This document shows, piece by piece, positions 54,635 to 64,000 of a stretch of 64,000 bases of DNA. Every line of letters begins with the position of its first letter. Positions within the stretch are counted from its first letter, which is position 1. Position numbers and translations under genes: made by a program. The notes under the pieces were generated by a model that worked only from the letters and a program-made list of their open reading frames with translations, was not told the DNA's origin and did not search any database. The stretch lies in contig CM030869.1 in NCBI GenBank assembly GCA_018105865.1, positions 2,704,025 through 2,768,024 of the forward strand, given 5' to 3'. The stretch comes from Metaphire vulgaris. Its lineage: Eukaryota; Annelida; Clitellata; Crassiclitellata; Megascolecidae.

Positions 54635-57600
54635 GTAAGGAGATCTTAATGCACTTGTAAAACTAGACGCCATAGTTAATAGTTTGTCTTTGTATACAGT
54701 GATTTTGATGTTAAGCTGCAGTTTTACACCGAAACTTATACGATGGTTAACAATATATGGTACTTTCCCGTTATCTGGACCCAGTGAAGTGTAATGGCTG
54801 TTCGGTCGAACCTAACCTAACTTAACCATAACCCTGACCCTAATGCCTCTCTAGCCAACTACACCATCCCTCTACTGGGGTCCAGATAACGGGAAAGAAC
54901 CCAATATACTATATGCCAGAATATGTGTGCAAGCTAATTTATATTATCATTATTGTTTGTATTTCTTATGTATTGTTATTGAATTTTTTAAAAATTAATA
55001 GTACTTATTATGCAATTCCTGGACACATACTGGCATATATTGGTATAATTTTCTGTCCTTTCAAAAACAATGTTTTATTTATATTTTTCTTCTCTTTGTT
55101 TTGTTCCATTGGCTGACGTAGAAATTTGAATGTCATTAATATGTTTTCTTTGTAAGATTTGTGCGTGTTTTCTGTGTGCAGGATAGTTGGCGGAAGCCGG
55201 ATCCGCGTAAGTCTCGCCCTCCCAAGAGTTCGAGAACAAAGGCGCCGGTCGATGTTCGACACCAGCATGAAGTGCTATCAGTGCGGAGAGCGCGGCCACT
55301 TTGCGCGCGACTGTTATGCAGTGGGGCGTAACAGAAACAGGTGGAGTCCGCGCAGGAGGTGAGTGGTGTTGCCACGCTAGTTTTTTTTCCCCTCTGCCTT
55401 GGAAGCATTTGATTGTGTGCAATTGTCATTATAACCACTAGGCATTTATATTCATTTAGATTTGTTGATATTTAAGACATGTTTTATGTTAATGTGAATT
55501 TGTTTGGTTACTTTTGTATAATGCAAAAGTTATTCAATGTCAGTACGATGGGGTAAAATTTTTCTCTCATAGTGGTTAAGTGGGATCCAAAAGTACTGTA
55601 AAACCCAAGTAAGTGAGTTTTCTTTGGATAAATTGTTAATTTTAATTGGATAACTTTATGCATCTTCATTACTGGTAGCTAATGTTGAGTAGTTGATCTG
55701 GTCACGTGACTATCTACATACCGGGGTATTAACTTGTACAGGAGAGCTTCTTAGGCAAGATTCTGCATGCTTATTTAATTTTCTGGGGTGGTATGTTGTG
55801 GTTGTTGGCATACAGACAGTGATTTTGCCTTTTTCTACCAGTTTTTTGCTGTTTTTCCACCAGGAGATGGTTAAATTAATGGTAGATGATGCGGTGATGT
55901 GAAATGGTTTGTGGTCTGTTCCTTCGACTTCGTGGTTTGTGTGGCGGTAAATTGTGGTGTCTCCGCTTGTGCGTGGGAGTGCAGGGCCGGTTGTTGTTGG
56001 CCCCTGTGCTGCGTCGGGACGGCGGAAGAGTTGTAGTAAAAGCAGAAAATGGGCGGATTTGTTTAATGGTACGAACTTTATTGCTTTGAAGCGTTACAAA
56101 GGATGTTGATACCCAGGGCCTAGGACAGAGGGGCCACCGGGGCCATTTGGCCCCAGGCCTCACTTGATAAAGGGCCTCGGAATTACGGAATTATTTATTG
56201 AAATCCTGTCCTAGGCCCTGTTGATACCATCATCGTCTTAGAACCAAGAGGCGGCTTGCATGGTGTGCACTTTGTTTCATGTGTAACTGAAGTGACCTTG
56301 AGCTAAATCACTGAGGTCATTATTATGGTGTCATATCAAGGTTGTACAATGTACACGTGCAGGCCAATCTGGAAGAAGATGCTAAAAATTCATGTCTCAG
56401 GTGTCTTCTTTTTATTTTAAATCTTTTCCTTAGACTTTATTTATCTCAGTCAAGTTTCCTAAGGCCATTACAGCCTTATCTTTGCCTCTTTCCAGCAGAC
56501 ACAATCTTATGTCCTGTAGCTTTTGAGAGAGGCACACGACATTCTTTAAGCTTTATTCTATCTTATACCACGATCTATTGTCTCCTTATCTTGGTAAAAG
56601 CTGATTTCCCACGTAAATGCACACTCATTGTTCATAGTACCATAGTTGTTCGAGAACTAGGGTTATACTTTTAACCCCTTAACTGGGGACCCCGGATATA
56701 TCCGTCCATTTTACATTGAGTTACAGTTAAATACACGGTTAAGGGGTTAATTAAGGCCTATGTTGCATGCAGGATTAGTCACTACGTGCTTTGATCATGT
56801 TTACATTAAAAGTGTAATTATTGCAAGCCGCCTCATTTGCCAACATCCAGAGTTGCCAAATGCTTTGGCCCAGTTTTTATGCATAAATTGAATAGATTTG
56901 CTTATTTCTAAGGTATTAGAGTTAATATTCTCAAGTTGTACTGTACACTTTGTTGCTTTGTAATTATTTTCTAAAATTTTAATGATTAATTGAATGGTTT
57001 GAAATAATCTAAATTCTTCTTTAAAATGTGTATTTACAAGGCTATTTATCAGATTTTTAGCAGCATGGCAACTCTTTAGCAGTAGCAACTCTGGATTGAA
57101 GAATACAAAGTTTTTCACTTATATTGCATTTTATATTGAAATTTCTATCAAATTTTCATTCAGCTGGTTAAAAATTCTTGTGTGATTAACAGTTCAGGTG
57201 AAGCTTCCCTCTTCCCCCCCTCAAAAAAAAGCTCATGTTTCCAAGGAGAATTTCTACTGGTTTTTTTCATGTTTCATAACTAGACTGATGTATTATTGGC
57301 TTAAGAAAAACTACATGAGAATCTAAATTGCATGTGTACAAGAATATGGAAAGTGTCATCATAGGGCATTTGAATTATCTTGGATGGAATGCCCTGGAAA
57401 CAGCATTTGGGTTTATCGATGACTCTAAATTTTGCGATTATCTAAATCTATTCTGTTTTAGATCGCGTTCTCCGAGACAAAGACAGTGCTTTGAGATCTC
57501 ATCCATCTCGATCCAGAGTAGGCAAAAAGATCAGACAGGCCGAAGATAAGGATGACAAAGGGAAACAGTGCGGAGAAGAATTGCTAAGCGAAAGGCACTC

Positions 57601-58435
57601 GCGTGACAGACTGTCAAATGGCAAGCGTTCTAAGGACAGGTAAGAAAAGAAGGACGGGGTAGAGTGGTGTGACGTGAAACCTCTGCTATTTTTTATTATT
57701 TAATATTTAGACTGGTGATTAGGTACTTTCCCGTTATCCAGACCCCAGTGAAGTGTAATGGCTGTTCGGTCGGGAACCTGACCCTAACCTAACCATGACC
57801 CTAACCTGACCCTAACCATAACCGGGCCAACTAAACCATCCCTCTACTGGGGTCCCGATAGCGGGAAAGAACCGGTAATTAATTCAGTTTTTATCTTCCA
57901 ACTAAAAACACTTGGTAATAATTATTCATTTTTTTGAATTATTTAATATTTAGAAACTGGTTCAAAATTTCTTCCTTTCTTCTTGGACCCCACGTCATGG
58001 TTTAAATGTTCTCAAGTGAAGTGTAATGCCTTTTCGGTCAGGAACCTGACCCTAATCATAACCCTGACCCTAACCTAGCCCTGACCCTAACCATAACCTT
58101 AACCATAACGCCTCTCAAGCCAACTACACCATCCCTCTACTGGGGTCTGGATAACGGAAAAGAACCAAATTCCACATTTGGGGAGAGTTTTCAAAAATTT
58201 TATTCCACACTAAAAGGGTTAATGTTGTTTACAGCCCTAGTTACAGTTACACTACAATAAAAATTCTGTGATGTTATGCTGCAGTAAATTAAAGTGCAGG
58301 AGTACAGTAGTCGTAGAATAACTAATTCTGTGTTGCCAATTGATGTGTTACTGTAGAAAGTCTGATGAGAGGATGGAGAAAACAAGCGCTGTACGTGAAA
58401 GTGGCGCAGAGGCCGATGCTGCTGAGTCGTTGTGA
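54437..58435 (+). CDS. SRSF3/SRSF7-like SR splicing factor, first exon missing
   Basis: Exons 54437-54634 (RRM), 55182-55358 (end of RRM and zinc knuckle), 57462-57639 and 58357-58435 (TGA). The RRM has an RNP2-like VHVGDI, then YGRLEEVWMARTPPCFAFIV (RNP1 region) and EEAVRNLNGQ-IVGGSRIRV across the first junction. The zinc knuckle is C-YQ-C-GERG-H-FARD-C (CX2CX4HX4C), as in SRSF7. The tail is rich in Arg, Ser, Lys, Asp and Glu and ends ADAAESL. This family binds exonic enhancers and promotes splicing and mRNA export. Exons 1 and 3 as listed are each two bases short of a consistent frame; the initiator exon was not identified. Confidence 0.8.
54759..54902. mobile_element. MITE with telomere-like interior (copy 1)
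   Basis: Inverted ends GGTACTTTCCCGTTATCTGG and CCAGATAACGGGAAAGAACC with flanks CAATATAT/CAATATAC. The interior carries several CCTAACC / CCCTAA runs. Confidence 0.85.
55182..55358 (+). CDS. SR protein zinc-knuckle exon
   Basis: This exon encodes IVGGSRIRVSLALPRVRE, CYQCGERGHFARDC, then Arg-rich NRNRWSPRRR before a GTGAGT donor. Phases match the RRM exon (split Gln). Confidence 0.88.
56114..56220. mobile_element. Short palindromic MITE, CAGGGCCTAGGACAG
   Basis: Perfect 15-bp inverted ends CAGGGCCTAGGACAG / CTGTCCTAGGCCCTG with the exact duplication TTGATACC (56106-56113, 56221-56228). It is 107 bp, in an SR-gene intron. Confidence 0.9.
56671..56750 (+). mobile_element. piggyBac-like 80-bp MITE (copy 3), SR-gene intron
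   Basis: Ends TTAACCCCTTAAC / GTTAAGGGGTTAA with the same GGATATATCCGTCCATTTTA core; only a few substitutions from copy 1. Confidence 0.82.
57462..58435 (+). CDS. SR protein C-terminal exons, RS/RD-like tail
   Basis: Exon 57462-57639 begins RSRSPR in the spliced frame, which stops at a TAA near 57547. The frame two bases away is open through the GTAAGA donor and continues into 58357-58435 (KSDERMEKTSAVRE ... ADAAESL, TGA), with Arg/Ser/Lys/Asp-rich content throughout. The longer reading is preferred; a short isoform ending TGRR is the alternative. Confidence 0.55.
57722..57873. mobile_element. MITE with telomere-like interior (copy 2)
   Basis: Inverted ends GGTACTTTCCCGTTATCC and ATAGCGGGAAAGAACC, flanks GGTGATTA/GGTAATTA, interior ACCCTAACCTAACC-type runs. 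It begins 83 bp after the donor of the preceding SR exon. Confidence 0.85.
57970..58166. mobile_element. MITE with telomere-like interior (copy 3, degraded left end)
   Basis: It shares GTGAAGTGTAATG, repeated CCCTAACC and CATCCCTCTACTGGGGTC with copies 1 and 2, and ends GATAACGGAAAAGAACC. The left end is diverged, so that border is approximate. Confidence 0.7.
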
Positions 58436-60476
58436 AGTGCAAGACTGAGCCCATCATCGGTGTTGACTTTATGATGGACATGGTTACGGACAAGATTACT
58501 GTCTTCTCTGCCTTTAATTTTCGTTCGAAGTGATCGATCAGAGAGAGACAAGGCAAAAATATTTTCTCTAGAACTTTTGCCGAGATTTTTGCGATTGTTC
58601 GAGACCTTGGCTAAAATTTCCAGACTTGATATAGCGTTAGTGTTCTAATTTGCTAAACATAGTGTTCGGTTTTTAAACTGTGGCAAGCCAGCAGAGAAAG
58701 TGTATCGGATGTCATTCCAAATATTACCCAGAAAAGCATGCGGTGTTTACTGCCCAGTTAAGGTGTCGATTTAAAATATTGATTTTGATAAAAATTAAAT
58801 TTACCTATTTGGTAGAAAACACAAAATATTACTATTTTGAGGTGTTTTGCAGCATCACTCATACCTTTGGCATTTAGAATTGTTACTATAAAAGATATAC
58901 TGAACTGTTGAGGAGACTACATTTGCAGAATCTCAGTATTTCATTATAATGTATTCTCTGTTCTAAAGGATTGTAAAACTTTCTTTAAAAAAAACTGCTT
59001 AAACTTGCTGGCTGCATTAGTAGTGGAAGTTTGTTAGCAAGTGATTGTGATGTAAAGTATAGTAATTGTGAATGACAAAACATATTCACTTTTTTTAATG
59101 GATTTATGAGCAACTATGCACTTAAATGTTTGGTCCAGCAGTTATTTGTCTGCATGGGATGGGTCTGAAGTTTAACATGGCAAAATTTAGGATAGAAAAC
59201 CATCCAGTTTTAACCATTTTGCCTGATGGTCTGTATAACCAATATGTTATGAAGGCAGAAATATTGGTCATATGGTTGTTATGGAGAAAAATGATTAACA
59301 GTTCCAAACATAGATAGCTTTGTTCTTTTTTTATCAGGTATTTTCATGGATGTTTTTATATGACTAATTGAGTTGGGGTTCAGATGTAGCCAACTACCTG
59401 GATTCACTCCAGTCTGTTGACTATATTGCATTTGTATCAAAGTTCTGTTGTAAATTGATCATAATAATAATTATATATTGAAGCCCATAGATAAATATTC
59501 AGTCAATTGATTATCAGTAAATTTTATTGTAGCAAAACATTGTTATAATACCAGACAAGACAAAATACAGAAAGAATAAAATACATTGCCAAAAATCACA
59601 GAATTTGAACAGCCTTGTATTATATTATTTGATAAGTTCTCTCTCTAGGCCAAGCCAAACTGGTTTTTGCCACCCAGGGATGACATTAGTGAGATTAGTG
59701 ATTGCCTTCCTCACAGGCAATTGGGATTGAACAACTTGGCCATGGTTGCTATGCAGTTGCTAGGGTCATATTCAAGCCCGCTACCCTAAAGGGCAGAAGA
59801 TGGCAATGGTAGGCTGACAGAGCAAGTTTCAAGCCCCATTGGCGCCCCTAGTGGCTTTCACACAGGCAGTAATGCCTCCTAAATCACGGTATGGTTTTTA
59901 GTCCTCTGACTGCATGGCAAGAATAGTATTGCAACACGTATATAAGATCTGTCAGGAGTAATCTAAAACATGTTTTAAAATAATTGGAGAATGCAAAATG
60001 TCAAAAAGATCGACGTAACATTGACTCAACTGTAATAAAATTTGTACTAAAAAAACTGTAAAGAACAACTACACAATGGAATGATCATGATGAATGTGCA
60101 GGCCAATATATAAAAATACACCCTTAAAGGCAATTAAACTGCACCAGATCCAAAGAACAGTCAAAATAAGGGTCCATCCATATCGTATGTATGCACTGAG
60201 GGATCGGGGTTGGATTTTGGAGATTCTTTCCTATGTACGCTATGTGCAACGGGGGAGGGGTGAAAATAGGACTTTTGCATACGTACTATATGGATGAACC
60301 CTAACTGCAAAAATAACATTTTAAAATATTCATCAGCCATTAACTACTGTATGTTCACAGTAAAATACTTGAATGTCTAATCTATAATATGTACAAACAA
60401 AGATATGTATTAAGGCATGATAAGGTTAATTAAAAAGTCTAGAATGATCTAGAGAGCTTTCATTCACGCTAAAATT
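58436..60476. other. Convergent 3' region of the SR and BCAT genes
   Basis: Both genes should have 3' UTRs here. AATAAA words occur (for example near 59575) but cannot be assigned. The only element recognised is the TAA-flanked MITE at 60170-60301. Confidence 0.5.
60170..60301. mobile_element. MITE GGGTCCATCCATAT, TAA flanks
   Basis: Ends GGGTCCATCCATATCGTATG and CTATATGGATGAACCC with TAA at both borders (60167-60169, 60302-60304). It lies 175 bp from the BCAT stop codon, in the 3' flank of that gene. Confidence 0.8.
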
Positions 60477-60515
60477 TCAGACAACACAAGCCCATGAATG
60501 TTGAACTCTTCCATA
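60477..60515 (-). CDS. BCAT: BCAT last exon
   Basis: This 39-nt exon after GACTTTATTTCAG encodes [12 protein letters not shown] and TGA. It completes the conserved DIQYG from the previous exon, and human paralogues end in the same way. It would be missed by an ORF search. Confidence 0.88.
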   Translation of the reverse strand, partial: YGRVQHSWACVV

Positions 60516-63500
60516 CTGAAATAAAGTCAGAATAAAATCCAGAGTAAAAAATGCAGTGTAATAGTAAAATTTGTATAACATCTCTGCTTACAACATCCAG
60601 AAGCACTGGTCATCATTAGTGTTTCTGATGAAGATAATAATTATTATTATTATGCACTTCTATAGTGCCAGTTCTAACACCCAAGGGTATCAACCAATGG
60701 TACTGCAAATCAGGGTTATTTCTAGAATTATCAATTTGGGGGGATGTTGGTGAATTCTGGAGGTCCCCTGCCAAAAAAGTCTGACAAGCAAAATAGTCAT
60801 CCCATAGCTGAGATTTGGAGGTGTCGGTCTCAAATTGGAGGTTTTAGGGGGTTGTAAAAATATCCCTGTTTCAAATCCATCTGCAAAAGACCAGGTCATT
60901 CCAGAGATCAGTCAGAGGGAAAGAGTAAGACCGACTATGAAGAAATAGGACTCCTAGTACCATATAAAATTCTCTGATACAAGCTGGGACTTGAATATAT
61001 GGCCTGCTGTTGCAATAATCTGAAGACAAGACAGCAGCCATTGTTAACTGAATTTAGCGGTTATAAGTAAGTCAGTAAAATCTTGTGAATTTCTATATAG
61101 CACTTTCAAAAGCAGGTATCAAAGTAGCTGCTTATTCCTAGGTACTTAATCTAGAGTTGAAATAGCTATAGCTGAAGTTTAGTGGTCAGCCGGGCAAGGT
61201 CAATTCCAGAGATCAGTCAGAGTGGGAGTGGGGTAGCAGCAAGGCAGACAATGAAAAAAGAAACAGAGACATGATTTAACTCTAGATTTAATAAGAATTG
61301 GATCACACTACCTCAATTTTGTGTCTAATTGTGGCAAAGCGGCTCCTAAGCTTTTGAAAATTGTCATTTGCAACTCGTGCCTTCCACGGGTTTGGACACC
61401 TCTGCTGCAGACTAAAGAAAGTCCAGTAACAATAGCAAAGTAAAAGATACCTGGATATCTGTAAGCTCTTTGTGGAAGCGCATTGTAATTGGTGCGCCTT
61501 CTGACATGGTTGGTATCTGCAAACTGGTTTCGTCGTACAGAATGCTCTCAACCGGACAGACGATACAGGCGGTTCCCGCACCAAACAATTCCTTCAGCTA
61601 ATGCAAAATAAAACTGGCATTACAAGATGGCAGAGTGGGTTGTGTGATGGTAGGGATGATGGAGCGATGTTCAAGTCCCGTTAGTGCCCCTAGTGGTTTT
61701 CAGTTTTCACACAGGGCCATCAAGAGAAATTCTGGGCCTTCATGCCATCAAATGATGCCTTGATCATAGTGGCACAACAAAAGTTGATTGCTTGATTGAT
61801 TGATTGATTGAACCACGGTTAAAATCCACTAACTTACAGCATTAAGAAATCACAGCACTCTACCCATGGTGGTTTTTGATTGAGACTGATGGGGGAAAAG
61901 ATTGCCAATTCCCCAGTTTTCCATTATCTCTTGTTATTTAAAGAGTGTTACAAGTCAGTAAGCAGTGAACAAGAATACCTCTCTCCCTCCCTCTCTTTCT
62001 TTCCCTCCTCTCTCCATGGCTCCCTCCCTCTCTTGTTCTCTCCCTCTCTGCTTCCCATCCCTACTAAGTCTACCTTAATAGAGAAATTGCAATAACTGGC
62101 TAAAACTTAAAAGTAAGCATTTGTACAATTACTATAAGAAATTTCAGTAAAATATCGCTGGAACAAAATATTTCGCACTGGAACTCTAGTGGTGAAATTT
62201 TACCCGTTTTTCTTTTAGTGCAGTGACAATTTCTTTCATGTACAGAGATCGCTCAGTCACTTTGAATTCACCCTGAAAATATTTAGGAATTCATGTGGTA
62301 AATCACACAAACTGCTGCATCAAGCTATTATTCATCCAAGTGCTCTACATTTCTAACTTTTAAAACAATGCCATTTAACCGAATTATCGCTAGTTAAACT
62401 AACAAGATAACTGCAAGACCAACGGCAACTGTACTGCTTGGTGTATGGGTTGATCTGTCTTTTAATTTATTTTCCTGCAGTTGACAATTGACTTGTAAAA
62501 ATGTGCATAGTATCTGTCATAATAATGCATATTTCTGTAGCTAGACCATGAAGTATGATACCATTGGTGTAAACTTGGATGAAAAAATGGGGACCCAACC
62601 CCAATAGCCTCCCCTTCCCTATGGTAACCTCTGAAAACGTTGGAGGGTTTGAGCCTAGAGGTCTAATTGTAGATTTTACATCTGTGTAAACTCAGTATGT
62701 AAAACAAACATAGAGCAGTAACATGCAAAAATAGAGAAAAACAATGGAAACTCTAAAAATTCTGACAGATGCATCAGGATGTGTGGAAGGCCTTCAAAAT
62801 GTTTAGGAGACAAAAGTGTCTTGTGTCATCTGATTGCAGTTAAGGGGATAGTTAGATGAAGGTGGAACACACACATATATGAATCATTAAATAGAAAATA
62901 TGCTGGCATTATCTGAGCATTACCCATCCTCTGGCAAGATCCAATAGACTTTGTCGAGTGATCCCAGGAAGTATAAGACCTTTATCCAATGACGGCGTAA
63001 TAAGTTCCTTTTCTAGAAGAATTCAAAAGTAGAAAAGTGTCTCTTTTGTTGTTAAGTAAGCAAGTAAAACCTCGTGAATCTCTATAGCTCTTTCAAAAGC
63101 AGGTACCATAGTACCTACTTATTCCTAGGCACTTAAAATTTGCCATTGAAATAGCTATAACCGAAGTTTAAGTGGTCAGCCGGGCAAGGTCAATTCCAGA
63201 GATCACTCAGTGGAAGTTGGGAAGCAGCATGGCAGACTATGAGAAAATAAATGGAAAGAGATGTGATTTGTGATTTTAATCTAGATTTGATGGTAATAAG
63301 ATGTATCGTTGGACAAAAATCATCCTGAAAATTGTACGTGAACAGACATTTCCTTCTCAACAATAATTACCTTAAAACTGCAATAAACCAATGGTTGAAT
63401 AATGTATTTTAAAATGCAGCTAAACTGATACCACTATTTTAGAATTTCACTTCCAAAGCTCTTTAATGAAACATTCAATTTAGGTACTAGAATTGTCACT

Positions 63501-63943
63501 ATGAACCTGGACAATCTCCTGCAAAGATTGATTTTAATTGATTTTGTCATCAGCTATTATAAGCAGATCTACCTGAAATTAATGTAACACTTGATGCAAG
63601 ATGCATCAAAATTGGGGTAGAATATTAGTAAAATATATTCTAGCATCATCCTTGTTATCACCATCATTATCAACATCATTATATTTATTAACTATGTAGA
63701 CTGTTTTCATAATCAGTCATAAGCAAATATAACTAGACACTTCATCATCTTATATAAAATAATACCGTCACAGGAAAATATCTAAACCTGACCATCATAC
63801 CTCCTTTTTCATTGATCCAGAATGCGAATAGATTCATTGTTCCAACCTCAGTGACTTCATGATCCGGTCCGTACAGCCAGAGGACCTGCTGACAGTTGTG
63901 TTTTGCAGCCTCTATTTGTGGACCAATTGTTGGGCCATAATTA
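60477..63943 (-). CDS. BCAT: Branched-chain amino acid aminotransferase, C-terminal part
   Basis: Exons in order: 63943-63801, 63012-62924, 62272-62204, 61597-61451 and 60515-60477 (TGA); all phases join exactly. The protein reads [93 protein letters not shown] and finally [19 protein letters not shown] is a PLP-dependent fold-IV enzyme that transfers the amino group of Leu, Ile and Val to 2-oxoglutarate. The redox-sensing CXXC of the animal enzymes is present (C-I-V-C). The N-terminal half, with the PLP lysine, lies beyond the right edge, so cytosolic and mitochondrial forms cannot be told apart. Confidence 0.93.
61451..61597 (-). CDS. BCAT: BCAT penultimate exon with CXXC
   Basis: This exon encodes [20 protein letters not shown] and ends FHKELTDIQ before GTATCT, phase 0 on both sides. 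It contains the CXXC motif that tunes the animal enzymes to redox state. Confidence 0.92.
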
Positions 63944-64000
63944 CTATCAATACAACAAGACCACGACATTGTAAGTCTGAAGAAGATGATAACTGTTAAA

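Noticed and set aside
55904..56163. ORFs on both strands in the SR-gene intron
   Set aside because: No recognisable domain, no splice phase match; part is the 56114 MITE.

Overview
The window is eukaryotic, from a non-vertebrate bilaterian animal. It contains split genes with GT-AG introns, long AT-rich introns packed with microsatellites and short inverted-repeat transposons, and several non-LTR retrotransposon fragments. Troponin T, an SPDEF/Ets98B-type ETS factor and a CCHC-containing SR protein mark it as metazoan. The troponin T C-terminal half looks more protostome-like than vertebrate-like, but I cannot name the phylum. No tRNA, rRNA or CRISPR array was recognised. Layout from left to right: (1) troponin T, plus strand, 2367-16980, at least 11 coding exons, 316 residues. 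(2) An SPDEF-like ETS transcription factor, minus strand, 22213-28650, with pointed and ETS domains; its 5' end was not found. (3) A small secreted single-PLAT-domain protein, minus strand, 37512-40602, four exons, 208 residues. (4) D-2-hydroxyglutarate dehydrogenase, minus strand, 43499-51499, seven exons, about 519 residues. (5) An SRSF3/SRSF7-like splicing factor, plus strand, 54437-58435, first exon not found. (6) The 3' half of a branched-chain amino acid aminotransferase, minus strand, 60477-63943, running off the right edge. The genes are ordinary single-copy animal genes with no evident shared pathway, and nothing suggests an operon-like unit. The SR-protein and aminotransferase genes converge, while D2HGDH and the SR-protein gene are head to head. 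Between and inside the genes lie many non-autonomous DNA transposons. Several families carry exact 8-bp target duplications (hAT-type), one family has TTAA ends (piggyBac-like), two have TAA flanks, and one or two have TA flanks. There are also two foldback elements whose arms are tandem repeats, decayed LINE pol fragments with SINE-like 3' tails, and many tri- and tetranucleotide arrays, some starting exactly at LINE/SINE 3' ends. Four conserved exons, in D2HGDH, the SR protein (two) and the ETS gene, are 1-2 nt out of frame relative to their splice phases. That most likely reflects draft-sequence indels, because the exon boundaries and flanking protein sequence are otherwise well conserved. 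I did not find a convincing new multi-gene system. The strongest unusual signals are a tandem-duplicated troponin T micro-exon, transposons inserted within a few bases of 5' splice sites, the satellite-armed foldback elements, and a repeated MITE carrying telomere-like CCTAACC runs.
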